Shown here one piece after another: positions 24,243 to 34,023 of a stretch of DNA of 64,000 nucleotides. Positions within the stretch are counted from its first letter, which is position 1. Each line of letters begins with the position of its first letter. The notes beneath the pieces were generated by a model, which saw nothing but the letters and a program-made list of their open reading frames with translations, was not told where the DNA came from and searched no databases. The DNA is from an uncultured Eubacteriales bacterium. Its GTDB lineage: Bacteria > Bacillota > Clostridia > Oscillospirales > Oscillospiraceae. The stretch lies in NCBI GenBank assembly GCA_900544765.1, contig UQWI01000006.1:103865-167864 (forward strand), given 5' to 3'. A program made the translations under genes and the position numbers.

Positions 24243-26210
24243 ATGCCAGAATTCCACGTTGTAAGTGAATATTCTCCCTCCGGCGACCAGCCGGAGGCCA
24301 TCGACGCGCTCGCTTCAGGATTAGAGACCGGGCTTGACGAGCAGACGCTGCTCGGCGTAACCGGCTCCGGTAAGACCTACACCATGGCCAAGGTCATAGA
24401 GCGCATACAGCGCCCTACGCTCGTGCTGGCGCACAACAAGACTCTGGCCGCGCAGCTGTGCTCGGAGTTTCGAGAGTTCTTTCCCGACAACGCTGTTGAG
24501 TATTTTGTCTCCTACTACGACTACTACCAGCCCGAGGCCTATATACCGACAACGGACACATATATAGAGAAGGATTCCGCCACGAACGAGGAGATAGACC
24601 GGCTTCGTCTGTCTGCCACGGCCTCCCTGCTTGAGCGGCGCGATGTCATCGTCGTGGCGTCGGTGAGCTGCATCTACGGCCTGGGCGAACCGGAGGACTT
24701 CGAGAAAATGATGGTACCCGTCCGCGTGGGACTGGAGATTGAGCGTGACCAGCTCATCAAGCGCCTGATTGAGATACGCTATGAGCGCAACGACATCGCC
24801 TTCGAGCGAAACATGATCCGCGTGCGCGGCGACACGGTGGAGGTCTGGCCGGCGTATTACAAGGACAGCGCCATACGCATCGAGTTTTTCGGCGACGAGA
24901 TTGACCGCGTGAGCGAGTTCAACCCGGTCACCGGCGAGGTCATTCGCAGGCTGGTAAACATGCCTATTTTCCCGGCCAGCCACTATATCACGCCCAAGGA
25001 GAAGCTTCAGAAAGCCGTCAAGGAGATCCGGCGCGAGTGCGACGAGCGCGTGGCATTTTTCAAGAGCCAGGACAAGCTGCTCGAGGCTCAGCGCATAGAG
25101 CAGCGCACGAACTTCGACATAGAGATGATAAACGAACTCGGCTACTGTTCCGGCATTGAGAACTACAGCCGCATAATTTCAGGCCGTGCCCCCGGCAGCG
25201 CGCCGATGACGCTGCTTGACTACTTCCCGAAGGATTTCGTCCTTTTCATAGACGAGAGCCACGTCACCTTGCCCCAGGTGCGGGCCATGTACCGCGGCGA
25301 CCGCGCAAGGAAGGAGACGCTTGTAGAGTACGGGTTCCGACTGCCGAGCGCGTTTGACAACCGCCCTTTGAAGTTCGAGGAGTTTCAGCAGCGCATAGGC
25401 CAGGTGGTGTATGTCTCCGCTACGCCGGGCGAGTACGAGCGCACGCGCTCGGGACAGATAGTCGAGCAGATTATCCGCCCGACCGGCCTACTCGACCCCA
25501 AGATATCCGTCCGCCCTGTCGAGGGGCAGATAGACGACCTGATGGACGAGATAAAGGCCCGCATTGCCAAGAACGAGCGTACACTGGTCACAACCCTCAC
25601 CAAGAAGATGGCCGAGGATTTGAGCACCTATCTGGCCGGAGCAGGCATCAAATGCCGCTATATGCACCATGACATCGGCGCCATTGAGCGTATGGAAATA
25701 ATCCGCGACTTGCGCCTGGGCGAGTTTGACGTCCTTGTCGGCATAAATCTCCTGCGCGAGGGCCTGGACTTGCCGGAGGTCAGCCTTGTCGCCATACTTG
25801 ACGCGGACAAGGAGGGCTTCCTCAGAAGCGAGACGAGCCTCATACAGACTATCGGGCGCGCCGCACGAAACGCGGAGGGCGCCGTCATCATGTACGCCGA
25901 CACCGTTACGCCCAGCATGCGCGCCGCCATAGACGAGACGGAGCGCCGCCGTAAGAAGCAGGATGAGTTCAACCGTGCGCACGGCATAGTTCCCAAGACT
26001 ATTAAGAAGGACGTGCGGGACATAATCGAGCTCAGTCCGGAACAGGAGAAGGCCGGACGCCGGAAAGACGGCGTGAAGATGACCGAGTCCGAGCGACGAG
26101 AGGAAATAGCAAAGCTGGAGAAGAAGATGCGCGAGGCGGCCAAGATGCTCGAATTCGAGTACGCAGCCGTGTTGCGTGACCAGCTCATAAAGCTCAGGGG
26201 TGAGAAGTGA
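24243..26210 (+). CDS. uvrB: UvrABC system protein B
   Basis: 655 residues. Walker A GVTGSGKT (38-45), the beta-hairpin region with [10 protein letters not shown] that clamps [13 protein letters not shown] motif [24 protein letters not shown] broken by family spacing, the IGRAARN motif VI, and a C-terminal UVR domain ([17 protein letters not shown]) that contacts UvrC. Damage-verification helicase of nucleotide excision repair. It leads a tightly packed run: the stop overlaps the next ATG by one base. Confidence 0.97.
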   Translation: MPEFHVVSEYSPSGDQPEAIDALASGLETGLDEQTLLGVTGSGKTYTMAKVIERIQRPTLVLAHNKTLAAQLCSEFREFFPDNAVEYFVSYYDYYQPEAYIPTTDTYIEKDSATNEEIDRLRLSATASLLERRDVIVVASVSCIYGLGEPEDFEKMMVPVRVGLEIERDQLIKRLIEIRYERNDIAFERNMIRVRGDTVEVWPAYYKDSAIRIEFFGDEIDRVSEFNPVTGEVIRRLVNMPIFPASHYITPKEKLQKAVKEIRRECDERVAFFKSQDKLLEAQRIEQRTNFDIEMINELGYCSGIENYSRIISGRAPGSAPMTLLDYFPKDFVLFIDESHVTLPQVRAMYRGDRARKETLVEYGFRLPSAFDNRPLKFEEFQQRIGQVVYVSATPGEYERTRSGQIVEQIIRPTGLLDPKISVRPVEGQIDDLMDEIKARIAKNERTLVTTLTKKMAEDLSTYLAGAGIKCRYMHHDIGAIERMEIIRDLRLGEFDVLVGINLLREGLDLPEVSLVAILDADKEGFLRSETSLIQTIGRAARNAEGAVIMYADTVTPSMRAAIDETERRRKKQDEFNRAHGIVPKTIKKDVRDIIELSPEQEKAGRRKDGVKMTESERREEIAKLEKKMREAAKMLEFEYAAVLRDQLIKLRGEK

Positions 26211-27499
26211 TGAAGAAAACAGCGGCGCTTTTGCTCAGCCTCGCTTTGATAACCGGTATAGCGGCCTGCGGCTCGCCTCCAGGGGCCTCGCTTCCTGCGC
26301 CGGTAGCGCCAGAGACGGTCTCGTCCGGCGCGGCGGAGCCGGAGGCCACGCCCACCCCGGAGCCGGAGCCGAGCACAGTCACGCTCACGCTCGCCGGGGA
26401 CCTTGTGATGCACACTCCGCTCAACGACGAGGCGCTCCAGCCCGACGGCAGCTATGACTATACGCCGCTGTTTGAGGACGTGGAGCACTATATCTCTGAG
26501 GCGGACTACGCACTGTGCTGTATGGAGGCTGCAATGACGGGCGAGGAGCCCTGGTCCGGCTATCCGCTGTTCCATGTGCCGGATGACTTGGCGTATTCGC
26601 TCAAGGACGTGGGCTTTGACCTTATAAACATGGCCAGCAATCATGCGGTGGACGGGTTCAAGCGCGGCATAGACCGGACGCTCGATGTGCTGGACGAGGC
26701 CGGTTTGGACCACGTCGGCACTTACCGTACCCCGGCTGAGCGCGACGCCAATAACGGCATACTTGTCAAGGAAATTAACGGTATTTCCATCGCCTTCCTG
26801 AACTACACCTACGGCACCAACGCGATACCCATTGACGAGTACAATTACGCCGTGAACGTCTACAACAACGACTACATGACCACGCTTGTGGACGTGAACT
26901 ACAACATGCTCGACGCGGACATGGCCGCGGCCCGTGCGCTGGACACGGATATAATCGCCGTGTCCGTACACTGGGGCGCAGAATACCTGACCAGCCAGAA
27001 CATATATCAGCAGAGACTGGCCGACTACTTCTTCCGCCAGGGCGCAGACCTGGTGATAGGCGGGCACCCGCATGTGCCGGAGCCCATAGAGATACGAAAG
27101 ATTGACAACGGCGACGGCACTACCAGGACGGGCTTCCTGTGTTATTGCCTGGGAAATCTGCTCTCATGTCAGACGAGGCAGTACACGGACCTGTCGGCGA
27201 TGGTGCAGCTGGAACTCACCAAAGACCCTGAAACAGGTGAGACGACAATAACCGGCTGCGAGTATATTCCGATGATAATGATTTATCTGCCCAATTACGG
27301 CATATCTTCTTCGGAGGCGGGATGGTCGCGCAGACTCTGGGACATACGCGCAGCCATCGCGGACTACGAGAACGGGGACACGCGAGACGGCATAATAACG
27401 CCGTATATGTATGCCAAACTGCAGCAGGCCCTGGCCGACTGCGAGCGGTTTTTCGGCAATCCGCAGTTACCAACGGACGAAAGCGAGGCGGCTGAATGA
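26210..27499 (+). CDS. CapA-family lipoprotein (PGA_cap metallophosphatase-like)
   Basis: 429 residues. A lipoprotein signal peptide ends in the lipobox GIAAC (about residue 20), followed by a Pro/Glu-rich linker and a PGA_cap domain: LTLAGDLVMHTPL, ALCCMEAAMTG, DLINMASNHAVDGF, SVHWGAEY and VIGGHPHVPEPIE. These metal-binding blocks resemble calcineurin-like phosphoesterases. CapA proteins are linked to poly-gamma-glutamate synthesis, but without capB/C nearby it more likely acts in envelope metabolism. Overlaps both neighbours (1 and 4 bases). Confidence 0.9.
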   Translation: MKKTAALLLSLALITGIAACGSPPGASLPAPVAPETVSSGAAEPEATPTPEPEPSTVTLTLAGDLVMHTPLNDEALQPDGSYDYTPLFEDVEHYISEADYALCCMEAAMTGEEPWSGYPLFHVPDDLAYSLKDVGFDLINMASNHAVDGFKRGIDRTLDVLDEAGLDHVGTYRTPAERDANNGILVKEINGISIAFLNYTYGTNAIPIDEYNYAVNVYNNDYMTTLVDVNYNMLDADMAAARALDTDIIAVSVHWGAEYLTSQNIYQQRLADYFFRQGADLVIGGHPHVPEPIEIRKIDNGDGTTRTGFLCYCLGNLLSCQTRQYTDLSAMVQLELTKDPETGETTITGCEYIPMIMIYLPNYGISSSEAGWSRRLWDIRAAIADYENGDTRDGIITPYMYAKLQQALADCERFFGNPQLPTDESEAAE

Positions 27500-30048
27500 A
27501 GCTGATGATACTTGACGGAAACAGCATAGTGAACAGGGCCTATTACGGCATACGGCAGCTCAATGCGCCGGACGGCACGCCGACAAACGCGGTATACGGC
27601 TTTCTGGCTATACTCCAAAGACTGCTGGACGCAAGCAGCCCGGATGCGCTGTGCGTGGCCTTTGACCTGCCTGCCCCGACCTTCCGCCACAAGCAGTACG
27701 AGGAGTACAAGGCGCAGCGCAAACCAATGCCGGACGAGCTGGCTGTGCAGATGCCCTTGCTCAAGGAGCTGCTCTCCGCCATGGGTATAAAGCAGCTCTC
27801 TGCCGAGGGCTGGGAGGCCGACGACATCTTGGGCACTGTGGCGCGAATATGTGAGGACGGAGGCTGGAACTGCGAGATTGTCACCGGAGACCGGGACAGC
27901 TTCCAGCTCATAACCGGCAAGACCGACGTCATACACATCAAGACTGCGCGTGGAAAGACGGAGACGATAGACTACAACCTCGCCCGCTTTGAAGAGGAAT
28001 ACGGCTTTGCTCCGCCGCAGATGGTCGACCTCAAGGCGCTTATGGGCGACGCCTCGGACAACATCCCCGGCGTGCCAGGTGTGGGCGAAAAGACTGCGCT
28101 CGACCTCATACGCCGCTTCGGCACCGTGGACAGTATATATGCCAACCTGGACACTCTCGACATAAAGGACGCCGTGCGCAAAAAGCTCTCCGCAGGAGAG
28201 GAAAGCGCCAAGCTGAGCTATGAGCTCGCCACAATAAGCCGCGAGGCGCCGGTCAAGCTTGCCCCGGAGGACGCCGAGTGGCATCTGGAAAAGACGGGCG
28301 AGCTGCTTGAAGTGCTGAAGCGTCTTGGCTTCAACCGCTTTATAGAGAAGTGGGGGCTCGGAGAAGAGCAGGCCGGGACGGAGGGCGAAGAGAGCAAGGC
28401 GGAGGCGCTGCCTGAGCTCGAGCTCAGCCCGGGCGAGGTGATAGAGCGGATAAAGGCCGCCGGATATGTCGCCGTGCGGCCCGGCGAGGACATGTCGGAA
28501 CTGACGCTCTGCGACGGTGAAGCGGTGTTCGGGATTTCACAGATTACCGCCGGAGCGGAGTGGAACGACGTTGTCGACGTGCTGTTTGACAAGGACGTAA
28601 AGAAAGTAGCCCACGGCGTCAAGGACTTCATGGGACTGGCGCTGTCTGAGGGAGTGCCGCCTGAAGGCTTCGTGTTTGATACGGAGCTTGCGGCGTATGT
28701 GCTCGACCCCACCGAGAGCTCATATCCCATAGAGCGGTTGTCGTCCCGCCATCTGGGCGCGGAGAAGCCGGAAATTCAGGCGCTGTATGAGCTCTATCCG
28801 GCACTGGACAAGAAAATAGAAGAAATGGGCGCCAAGGAGCTCTACTATGACATTGAGCTGCCGCTCTGCCGTGTGCTGGCGGATATGGAACGTGCGGGCT
28901 TCCTGGTGGACAGAGCGGCCCTGGCCGAATACGGCGATGGCCTGGTGAGCGGGATCGACGCGCTGCAGGAGGAAATTTGGCGCTATGCAGGACACGAGTT
29001 CAATATAAATTCTCCCAAGCAGCTCGGCGAGGTGCTCTTTGAGGAGCTAATGCTGCCGGCCGGCAAGAAAACAAAGACCGGCTGGAGCACAAACGCCGAC
29101 GTGCTTGAGAAGCTTGTGGGCAAGCACCCTATAATCTCAGATATCCTGGATTACCGCATGCTCACAAAACTTAAGAGCACCTACGCGGATGGGCTAATCA
29201 AGGTAATATCGCCGGATGGGCGCATACACACGAACTTCAAGATGACCGTGACGGCTACGGGCCGCTTATCCAGTACGGAGCCTAACCTGCAGAATATCCC
29301 CGTCCGGCGCGAGCTGGGCAGCGAGATACGCAAGATGTTCGTCGCCGCGCCCGGCTGCGTGCTAGTCGACGCGGACTACAGCCAGATTGAGCTGAGGCTG
29401 CTTGCGCATATCTCCGGCGACGAAACGATGCGCAGCGCCTTCCTGACGGGAGAGGATATACACGCGGTCACAGCTTCGCAGGTTTTCGGCATCCCGCTCG
29501 ACGAGGTCACGCCGCAGATGCGCAGCCACGCCAAGGCGGTAAACTTCGGCATAGTCTACGGCATTTCCGCGTTTTCTCTTGCACAGGACATCGGCGTGAG
29601 GCCCAGAGAGGCCCAGGCGTATATCGACGCCTACCTTGAGAAGTACCACGGTGTGCGCGAATACATGGAGAAGGTCATATCCCAGGCAAAGCACGACGGC
29701 TATGTCTCCACGCTCTTCGGGCGGCGCAGGCCGATGCCGGAGCTGAAGAGCCCGAACCGCAACATGCGCGCTTTTGGCGAGCGCGTAGCGAGGAACATGC
29801 CCATACAGGGCACGGCGGCGGACATCATGAAGCTTGCCATGGTCAACGCCCACCGGCGCATGCAGGCGGAGGGTTTGCAATCGCGCCTGATATTGCAGGT
29901 GCACGACGAGCTCATAGCCGAGTGCCCGGAGGATGAAGCCGAGCGGGTCAAGAAACTGCTCGAGGAGGAAATGAGCGGGGCGGTGAGCCTTTCCGTGCCG
30001 CTCACGGCGAACGCTAAGACCGGACACAGCTGGGCGGAGGCGCATTGA
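27496..30048 (+). CDS. polA: DNA polymerase I
   Basis: 850 residues: N-terminal 5' nuclease (LMILDGNSIVNRAYYGI to about residue 290), a middle exonuclease-like domain (about 315-470) that lacks the DxE proofreading acids, and a family-A polymerase domain with motif A DYSQIELRLLAHISGD, motif B RSHAKAVNFGIVYGIS and motif C QVHDELIAE. So proofreading is probably absent, as in several Gram-positive enzymes. The ATG overlaps the capA stop (ATGA). Confidence 0.96.
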   Translation: MKLMILDGNSIVNRAYYGIRQLNAPDGTPTNAVYGFLAILQRLLDASSPDALCVAFDLPAPTFRHKQYEEYKAQRKPMPDELAVQMPLLKELLSAMGIKQLSAEGWEADDILGTVARICEDGGWNCEIVTGDRDSFQLITGKTDVIHIKTARGKTETIDYNLARFEEEYGFAPPQMVDLKALMGDASDNIPGVPGVGEKTALDLIRRFGTVDSIYANLDTLDIKDAVRKKLSAGEESAKLSYELATISREAPVKLAPEDAEWHLEKTGELLEVLKRLGFNRFIEKWGLGEEQAGTEGEESKAEALPELELSPGEVIERIKAAGYVAVRPGEDMSELTLCDGEAVFGISQITAGAEWNDVVDVLFDKDVKKVAHGVKDFMGLALSEGVPPEGFVFDTELAAYVLDPTESSYPIERLSSRHLGAEKPEIQALYELYPALDKKIEEMGAKELYYDIELPLCRVLADMERAGFLVDRAALAEYGDGLVSGIDALQEEIWRYAGHEFNINSPKQLGEVLFEELMLPAGKKTKTGWSTNADVLEKLVGKHPIISDILDYRMLTKLKSTYADGLIKVISPDGRIHTNFKMTVTATGRLSSTEPNLQNIPVRRELGSEIRKMFVAAPGCVLVDADYSQIELRLLAHISGDETMRSAFLTGEDIHAVTASQVFGIPLDEVTPQMRSHAKAVNFGIVYGISAFSLAQDIGVRPREAQAYIDAYLEKYHGVREYMEKVISQAKHDGYVSTLFGRRRPMPELKSPNRNMRAFGERVARNMPIQGTAADIMKLAMVNAHRRMQAEGLQSRLILQVHDELIAECPEDEAERVKKLLEEEMSGAVSLSVPLTANAKTGHSWAEAH

Positions 30049-30049
30049 C

Positions 30050-30874
30050 ATGATATCTTATGATGAAGCAGGGCGGGTGCTGGACGAGGCCGTCGACTCC
30101 CTGCCCGAAGAGATATTTCGAGACTTGAACGGCGGGGTGAACCTCATACGGGGCGGCCGCACCGACGAGTACGGGCTGCTGGTGATGGGGACTTACAACG
30201 TCAATCAGATGGGCAGGTATATAGAGATATACTACGGCTCATTTAAGCTTAAGTACCCAAACGCCGACCCTGAGAAGTGCAAACGCGAGCTCATACACAC
30301 GCTCAAGCACGAGCTCACCCACCACATAGAGAGCCTTGCCATGGACAGAAGCCTCGAAAAGTGGGACGAGCAGCATGTGGCCGAGCTCCTGGCCGGGCTC
30401 GAGAGCGGGGAGGAAGAGCCACTGGAAGTGAGCAGCATACTCTTTGTGGACGGCGAGGGCGCGGGCCTGGCCGAAATGGCCATGTGCATGTTTTACAAAG
30501 CGGCCAAGGAAAACGGCATAGACGACATGAGAGCCGGGTGCGCCAGCTTCAAAACCGGGCCGCTGAATATAAAAGCGGCGCGGGCTGCCGCGCGCTATGA
30601 CGTAAAGCTTGTGCTGCCGGACAAACCGTTGGAGGTGAACCGGGCGCTGTGCGAGGCGTACGATGTAGTCATGTGCATGACGGCTGAGCAGAGCAACACC
30701 CTGGCGGCCAGATGGCCGGATCTGGATGAGCGCATGCTCTGCCTGAGCGCCGAGGACCTTAAGGAGCCTAGAATGGACAGCCAGCTGGGATGGAACCGCA
30801 TTGCCGACAATATGCTCGGCGAGATAAACATGCTGGTGTACGAGCTGATGGGCGGGGGCGCGGACGATGATTGA
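30050..30874 (+). CDS. Zincin-like metallopeptidase fused to degenerate LMW phosphatase domain
   Basis: 274 residues in two domains. Residues 1-115 match the small metallopeptidase family with zinc motif HELTH at 87-91. Residues about 128-270 follow the low-molecular-weight tyrosine-phosphatase/arsenate-reductase fold: ILFV strand, the AEMAMCMFYKAAKE helix, DVVMCMTAEQ. The catalytic loop, normally C(X)5R, reads DGEGAGLAE, so both the nucleophile Cys and the phosphate-binding Arg are missing, and the Asp-Pro loop is not recognisable. It starts one base after polA and overlaps rimI by eight bases. The second domain is presumably a binding module. Confidence 0.8.
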   Translation: MISYDEAGRVLDEAVDSLPEEIFRDLNGGVNLIRGGRTDEYGLLVMGTYNVNQMGRYIEIYYGSFKLKYPNADPEKCKRELIHTLKHELTHHIESLAMDRSLEKWDEQHVAELLAGLESGEEEPLEVSSILFVDGEGAGLAEMAMCMFYKAAKENGIDDMRAGCASFKTGPLNIKAARAAARYDVKLVLPDKPLEVNRALCEAYDVVMCMTAEQSNTLAARWPDLDERMLCLSAEDLKEPRMDSQLGWNRIADNMLGEINMLVYELMGGGADDD

Positions 30875-31319
30875 GGTCAGATTAGCGCGGGCATCCGACC
30901 TTGACTGGATATGCGAGCTCGAGCGAGCAAATTTCTCGCTTCCCTGGACGAGGGAGCAGCTGGGGCGGCAGCTGTCCTGCAACGGACACTGCCTTTTCGC
31001 GGCCGAGCTCGACGGCGTACCGGCCGGCTATATGGGCCTTGACTGGGTGCTGGACGAGGGCTATGTGACGAACGTGTGCACCGCACCGGCGTTCCGTCGC
31101 CGCGGCGTGGCCGCGGAGCTGATCGACGCTGTGACTGCCCGCGCCTGCGAGCTCGGGCTCGCGTTCGTCAGCCTGGAGGTGCGCGCGTCCAACGCAGCAG
31201 CCCGGGCGCTTTATGCATCGAAAGGCTTTGAGATTGACGGTACACGGCCCGGCTACTACGAGAAGCCGCGAGAGGATGCCGTTATAATGACTTTACACTT
31301 AAAAGAGGTACAACTATGA
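30867..31319 (+). CDS. rimI: Ribosomal-protein-alanine N-acetyltransferase RimI
   Basis: 150 residues, one GNAT domain. The acetyl-CoA loop is VCTAPAFRRRGVAAEL, and LEVRASNAAARALYASKGF is the second signature of RimI-type GNATs. Location directly before tsaD with a four-base overlap is the usual rimI-tsaD arrangement; tsaB and tsaE, normally upstream, are not in this operon. It would acetylate the N-terminal Ala of ribosomal protein S18. Confidence 0.92.
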   Translation: MIEVRLARASDLDWICELERANFSLPWTREQLGRQLSCNGHCLFAAELDGVPAGYMGLDWVLDEGYVTNVCTAPAFRRRGVAAELIDAVTARACELGLAFVSLEVRASNAAARALYASKGFEIDGTRPGYYEKPREDAVIMTLHLKEVQL

Positions 31320-32317
31320 TAATACTTGCAGTTGAATCTTCCTGCGACGAGACTGCCGTGGCCCTGGTTCGGGACGGACGCGAGGTGCTGACTGACCAGG
31401 TCTTTTCACAGGCCGATTTGCACGCCGTATATGGCGGAGTCGTGCCGGAGATAGCTTCGCGCAGCCATATTGAGGTCATATACCAGCTCGCAGACCGTGC
31501 CCTTGACGTGGCGGGGCTCACGCGCTCCGACATAGACGCAGTGGCGGTGACATACGCCCCGGGGCTCATAGGCGCACTGCTGGTAGGCGTGAACTTTGCC
31601 AAGAGCCTGGCCTACGGCCTCGGCGTACCGCTGATACCCGTGCATCACATACGCGGCCACATCGCGGCAAATTACCTGGCATTCCCCGAGCTGGAGCCGC
31701 CCTTCCTGTGCCTGGCCATATCCGGGGGCAACACGCTCATAGCCGACGTGCGCGACTACACGGACATACGCGTCCTGGGCTCTACGCGCGACGACGCGGC
31801 GGGCGAGTGCTTTGACAAGACGGCCCGTGTGCTCGGCCTGCCTTATCCCGGCGGCAAGCCGCTCGACGACCTGAGCCGGGACGGCGACGACACGAAGTAC
31901 CACATGCCGGTTTCGCATGTGGACGGCAACCCGCTGGACATGAGCTTTTCCGGGCTCAAGACCGCCGTTATCAACCTCGCCCACAGTGCGGAGCAGCGCG
32001 GCGAGGAGCTCGACCGGGCTTCTCTGGCGGCCTCTTTCTGCCGCGCTGTGAGCGAAAACCTCGTGCCGCGCACGATGGAAGCCTTGAAGCAGCTCGGCTA
32101 CGACAAGCTCGCCGTGGCGGGCGGCGTCGCGGCCAACTCGCGCATACGCCGGGATTTCACCCAGGCCGCCGAAGCCGCCGGGGCAAAGCTGTACATACCG
32201 CCGCTGAAGCTGTGCGGCGACAATGCGGCTATGATAGGCTCACAGGCGTATTATGAGTTCAAGGCCGGACACACTGCCGGTGCCGAGCTCAACGCCTATG
32301 CTACTTTGGAGGTTTAA
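31316..32317 (+). CDS. tsaD: tRNA N6-threonylcarbamoyladenosine synthase subunit TsaD
   Basis: 333 residues, the normal Kae1/TsaD length. ASKHA-fold ATPase with the N-terminal LAVESSCDETAVALV, iron ligands His111 and His115 in HHIRGHIAANYL, the nucleotide motif AISGGNTL and a C-terminal AGGVAANSRIR plus CGDNAAMI. It transfers threonylcarbamoyl to A37 of ANN-decoding tRNAs together with TsaB and TsaE, which must be encoded elsewhere. Confidence 0.97.
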   Translation: MIILAVESSCDETAVALVRDGREVLTDQVFSQADLHAVYGGVVPEIASRSHIEVIYQLADRALDVAGLTRSDIDAVAVTYAPGLIGALLVGVNFAKSLAYGLGVPLIPVHHIRGHIAANYLAFPELEPPFLCLAISGGNTLIADVRDYTDIRVLGSTRDDAAGECFDKTARVLGLPYPGGKPLDDLSRDGDDTKYHMPVSHVDGNPLDMSFSGLKTAVINLAHSAEQRGEELDRASLAASFCRAVSENLVPRTMEALKQLGYDKLAVAGGVAANSRIRRDFTQAAEAAGAKLYIPPLKLCGDNAAMIGSQAYYEFKAGHTAGAELNAYATLEV

Positions 32318-32320
32318 CTG

Positions 32321-33031
32321 ATGGGCGGCAGCGACGAGAGACGTGACGTGGAAAAGAAGAACATCCATGAGGGCCATCGCGCACGCCTGAGAAAGCGCTA
32401 TGCGCAGCACGGGCTGGATAATTTCGACGATGTGAACGCGCTTGAACTGCTGCTATTTTACACTATACCCAGACGGGACACGAATGAGATAGCCCACGCG
32501 CTTTTAGAGCGCTTCGGCTCGCTGGAAAAAGTGCTGGAAGCGAGCATATTCGAGCTCTGCGAAGTGAAGGGCGTGGGCGAAACCTCCGCTGAGCTCATAA
32601 CGCTCATAGCCGCAATGAGCCGCAGGTACATGATGGAGCGAGAGGACCTGGGCAACGTAATGGACAGCATCCAGGCGCTCGGCAGGTATCTGGTTGCGCA
32701 GTACATGTACGAGAAGGTCGAGGTGTTCCGCCTCATATGCCTTGACGGCAAGAACAGAATCCTGGCGAACGTTGAGATAAGCCGAGGCACAGTTAACATG
32801 ACTGAGTTTTCAACCAGGCTGGTAATTCAGACCGCCCTGAAATACAACTCCGCAAAGGTGATACTTGCCCACAACCATGTTGGCGCCGAGCTCAAGATGT
32901 CTGGAAGAGATTTGACAAGCACCAAGCACTTAAAGACTGCGCTCAGGGACGTCGGCATTATGCTTCTCGACCACATAATTGTCTGTGGGCAGAATTTTAT
33001 ATCCATGGCAATCACAAGCGGCGTGCCGTAA
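32321..33031 (+). CDS. radC: RadC-like JAB-domain protein
   Basis: 236 residues. An N-terminal helix-hairpin-helix region (ELCEVKGVGETSAELI) precedes a JAB/MPN domain with RGTVNMTEFSTRLVIQ and the metal motif HNHVGAELKMSGRD, which keeps the HxHx7SxxD spacing although the usual HNHPSG is changed to HNHVGA. Biochemical role of RadC is unresolved. GGAGG lies eight bases before the ATG. Last gene of the uvrB-to-radC run. Confidence 0.88.
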   Translation: MGGSDERRDVEKKNIHEGHRARLRKRYAQHGLDNFDDVNALELLLFYTIPRRDTNEIAHALLERFGSLEKVLEASIFELCEVKGVGETSAELITLIAAMSRRYMMEREDLGNVMDSIQALGRYLVAQYMYEKVEVFRLICLDGKNRILANVEISRGTVNMTEFSTRLVIQTALKYNSAKVILAHNHVGAELKMSGRDLTSTKHLKTALRDVGIMLLDHIIVCGQNFISMAITSGVP

Positions 33032-33427
33032 TATGAAGCTTTTCATTCAATTTGTGCCTGCGGTATTCCAAGGGCAAAGTTATGTAAACCGAACCGCAGG
33101 GAACTCTCGCAGAAGTGCGCGGCAGCGGAACGGTATTTGAAGCTAAAGAGTCGGATTTGTGTTGAAAACCCTGTTGACAATGTCTATAACTCACCGTAAT
33201 CACGCTCTTGTGTAAGCTTTATGTTAAGCAATTGTTGCCGTTTCGTTTGTGAATGATTACAAATTGTAGTTATGCTGCTGCGTGATATCCGAGCCGGATG
33301 CCCATATAATTGTTCGTATATGCTTGCAAACCGTCGCCTCATAGCGAAGGCTGTCGAAAAATCCATGCAGTTTTTGATTCAATATTACAGACAGTAATCA
33401 CGGCTGTACAAAGCATAACAAAAACAG
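33032..33427. other. Intergenic region with unexplained promoters
   Basis: About 400 bases without a credible ORF. Two overlapping promoter-like matches point rightward: TTGAAA-N17-TATAAC (33162-33190) and TTGACA-N17-TAATCA (33174-33202). No terminator or known RNA family follows before the tRNA promoter, so an untranslated RNA is possible but unproven. Confidence 0.4.
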
Positions 33428-33456
33428 TTGACTTTGCTCGGCCGGTGTGCTAGAAT
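33428..33456 (+). promoter_or_regulatory. Promoter for tRNA-Thr
   Basis: TTGACT (33428-33433), 17-base spacer, TAGAAT (33451-33456), 15 bases before the tRNA 5' end. Confidence 0.85.
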
Positions 33457-33471
33457 TCTAAAGCACCGATT

Positions 33472-33547
33472 GCTGGCATAGCTCAGTCGGTAGAGCAGCT
33501 GATTCGTAATCAGCAGGTCGTGTGTTCGAGTCACATTGCCAGCTCCA
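33472..33547 (+). tRNA. tRNA-Thr (anticodon CGT)
   Basis: 76 bases with encoded CCA. Acceptor GCTGGCA pairs with TGCCAGC; the D arm is GCTC/GAGC; the anticodon arm GCTGA-TTCGTAA-TCAGC gives anticodon CGT, decoding ACG; the T arm is GTGTG-TTCGAGT-CACAT with one G-U pair. Discriminator T. Flanked by its own promoter and terminator, so a stand-alone tRNA. Confidence 0.96.
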
Positions 33548-33548
33548 G

Positions 33549-33575
33549 GCCCCGCGCTGATGCGCGGGGCTTTTT
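33549..33575 (+). terminator. Terminator after tRNA-Thr
   Basis: 9-bp perfect stem GCCCCGCGC/GCGCGGGGC with TGAT loop, then TTTTT. Confidence 0.93.
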
Positions 33576-33588
33576 CTTGCCATTGCTG

Positions 33589-33635
33589 TTGACAGACGTA
33601 AACAAGTGTGATATATTGTTTACAACAGTAAACAA
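33589..33635 (+). promoter_or_regulatory. BlaI-type promoter/operator, module 1
   Basis: TTGACA (33589-33594), 17-base spacer, TATATT (33612-33617). A perfect inverted repeat TTGTTTAC-N4-GTAAACAA (33616-33635) covers the start region, and a further GTAAACAA copy (33598-33605) sits in the spacer, so repressor binding would block the polymerase. Confidence 0.75.
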
Positions 33636-33648
33636 GGAGCTGATGAAC

Positions 33649-34023
33649 ATGACTATCACGGACGCCGAATGGGCAGTCATGGAGTTGGCCTGGGACAAGC
33701 CTGGAATGTCCGGCCGGGAGTTTGTGAACGAGCTCGGCGAGAGCCGGGGATGGAGCCGCAGCACTGTGCTCACTCTGCTGCGCCGCCTGGAGGAGAAGGG
33801 GGCGGTCAGGACGGTGGAGCTCTCGCGTGCCAAGGTGTACTATCCGGCGATAGAGCGCGAGGACGCGGCCATGAGCGAGACTGCGGATTTGATAGACCGG
33901 GTATACCGTGGCAGCCTCAGCCAGCTCGTGAGCACCTTCACGAAGAAGCAGGCGCTGCCCAAGGAAGAGATAGACGAGCTCTACGCTATGCTCAAACGGA
34001 TGGAGGGTGAGATCAATGCTTAG
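33649..34023 (+). CDS. BlaI/MecI-family repressor (module 1)
   Basis: 124 residues. Winged helix with ITDAEWAVMELAWDK, then WSRSTVLTLLRRLEEKGAV as the recognition region and a C-terminal dimerisation helix ending in EIDELYAMLKRMEGE. It would bind the palindrome upstream and be cleaved or released when its M56 partner is triggered. Start 33649 is preferred to 33643 because of spacing from AAGGAG. It overlaps the M56 gene by eight bases. Confidence 0.9.
   Translation: MTITDAEWAVMELAWDKPGMSGREFVNELGESRGWSRSTVLTLLRRLEEKGAVRTVELSRAKVYYPAIEREDAAMSETADLIDRVYRGSLSQLVSTFTKKQALPKEEIDELYAMLKRMEGEINA

Noticed and set aside
25658-27073. 471-codon minus-strand frame opposite uvrB and capA
   Set aside because: Shadow of conserved genes; no homology-like motifs and biased composition.
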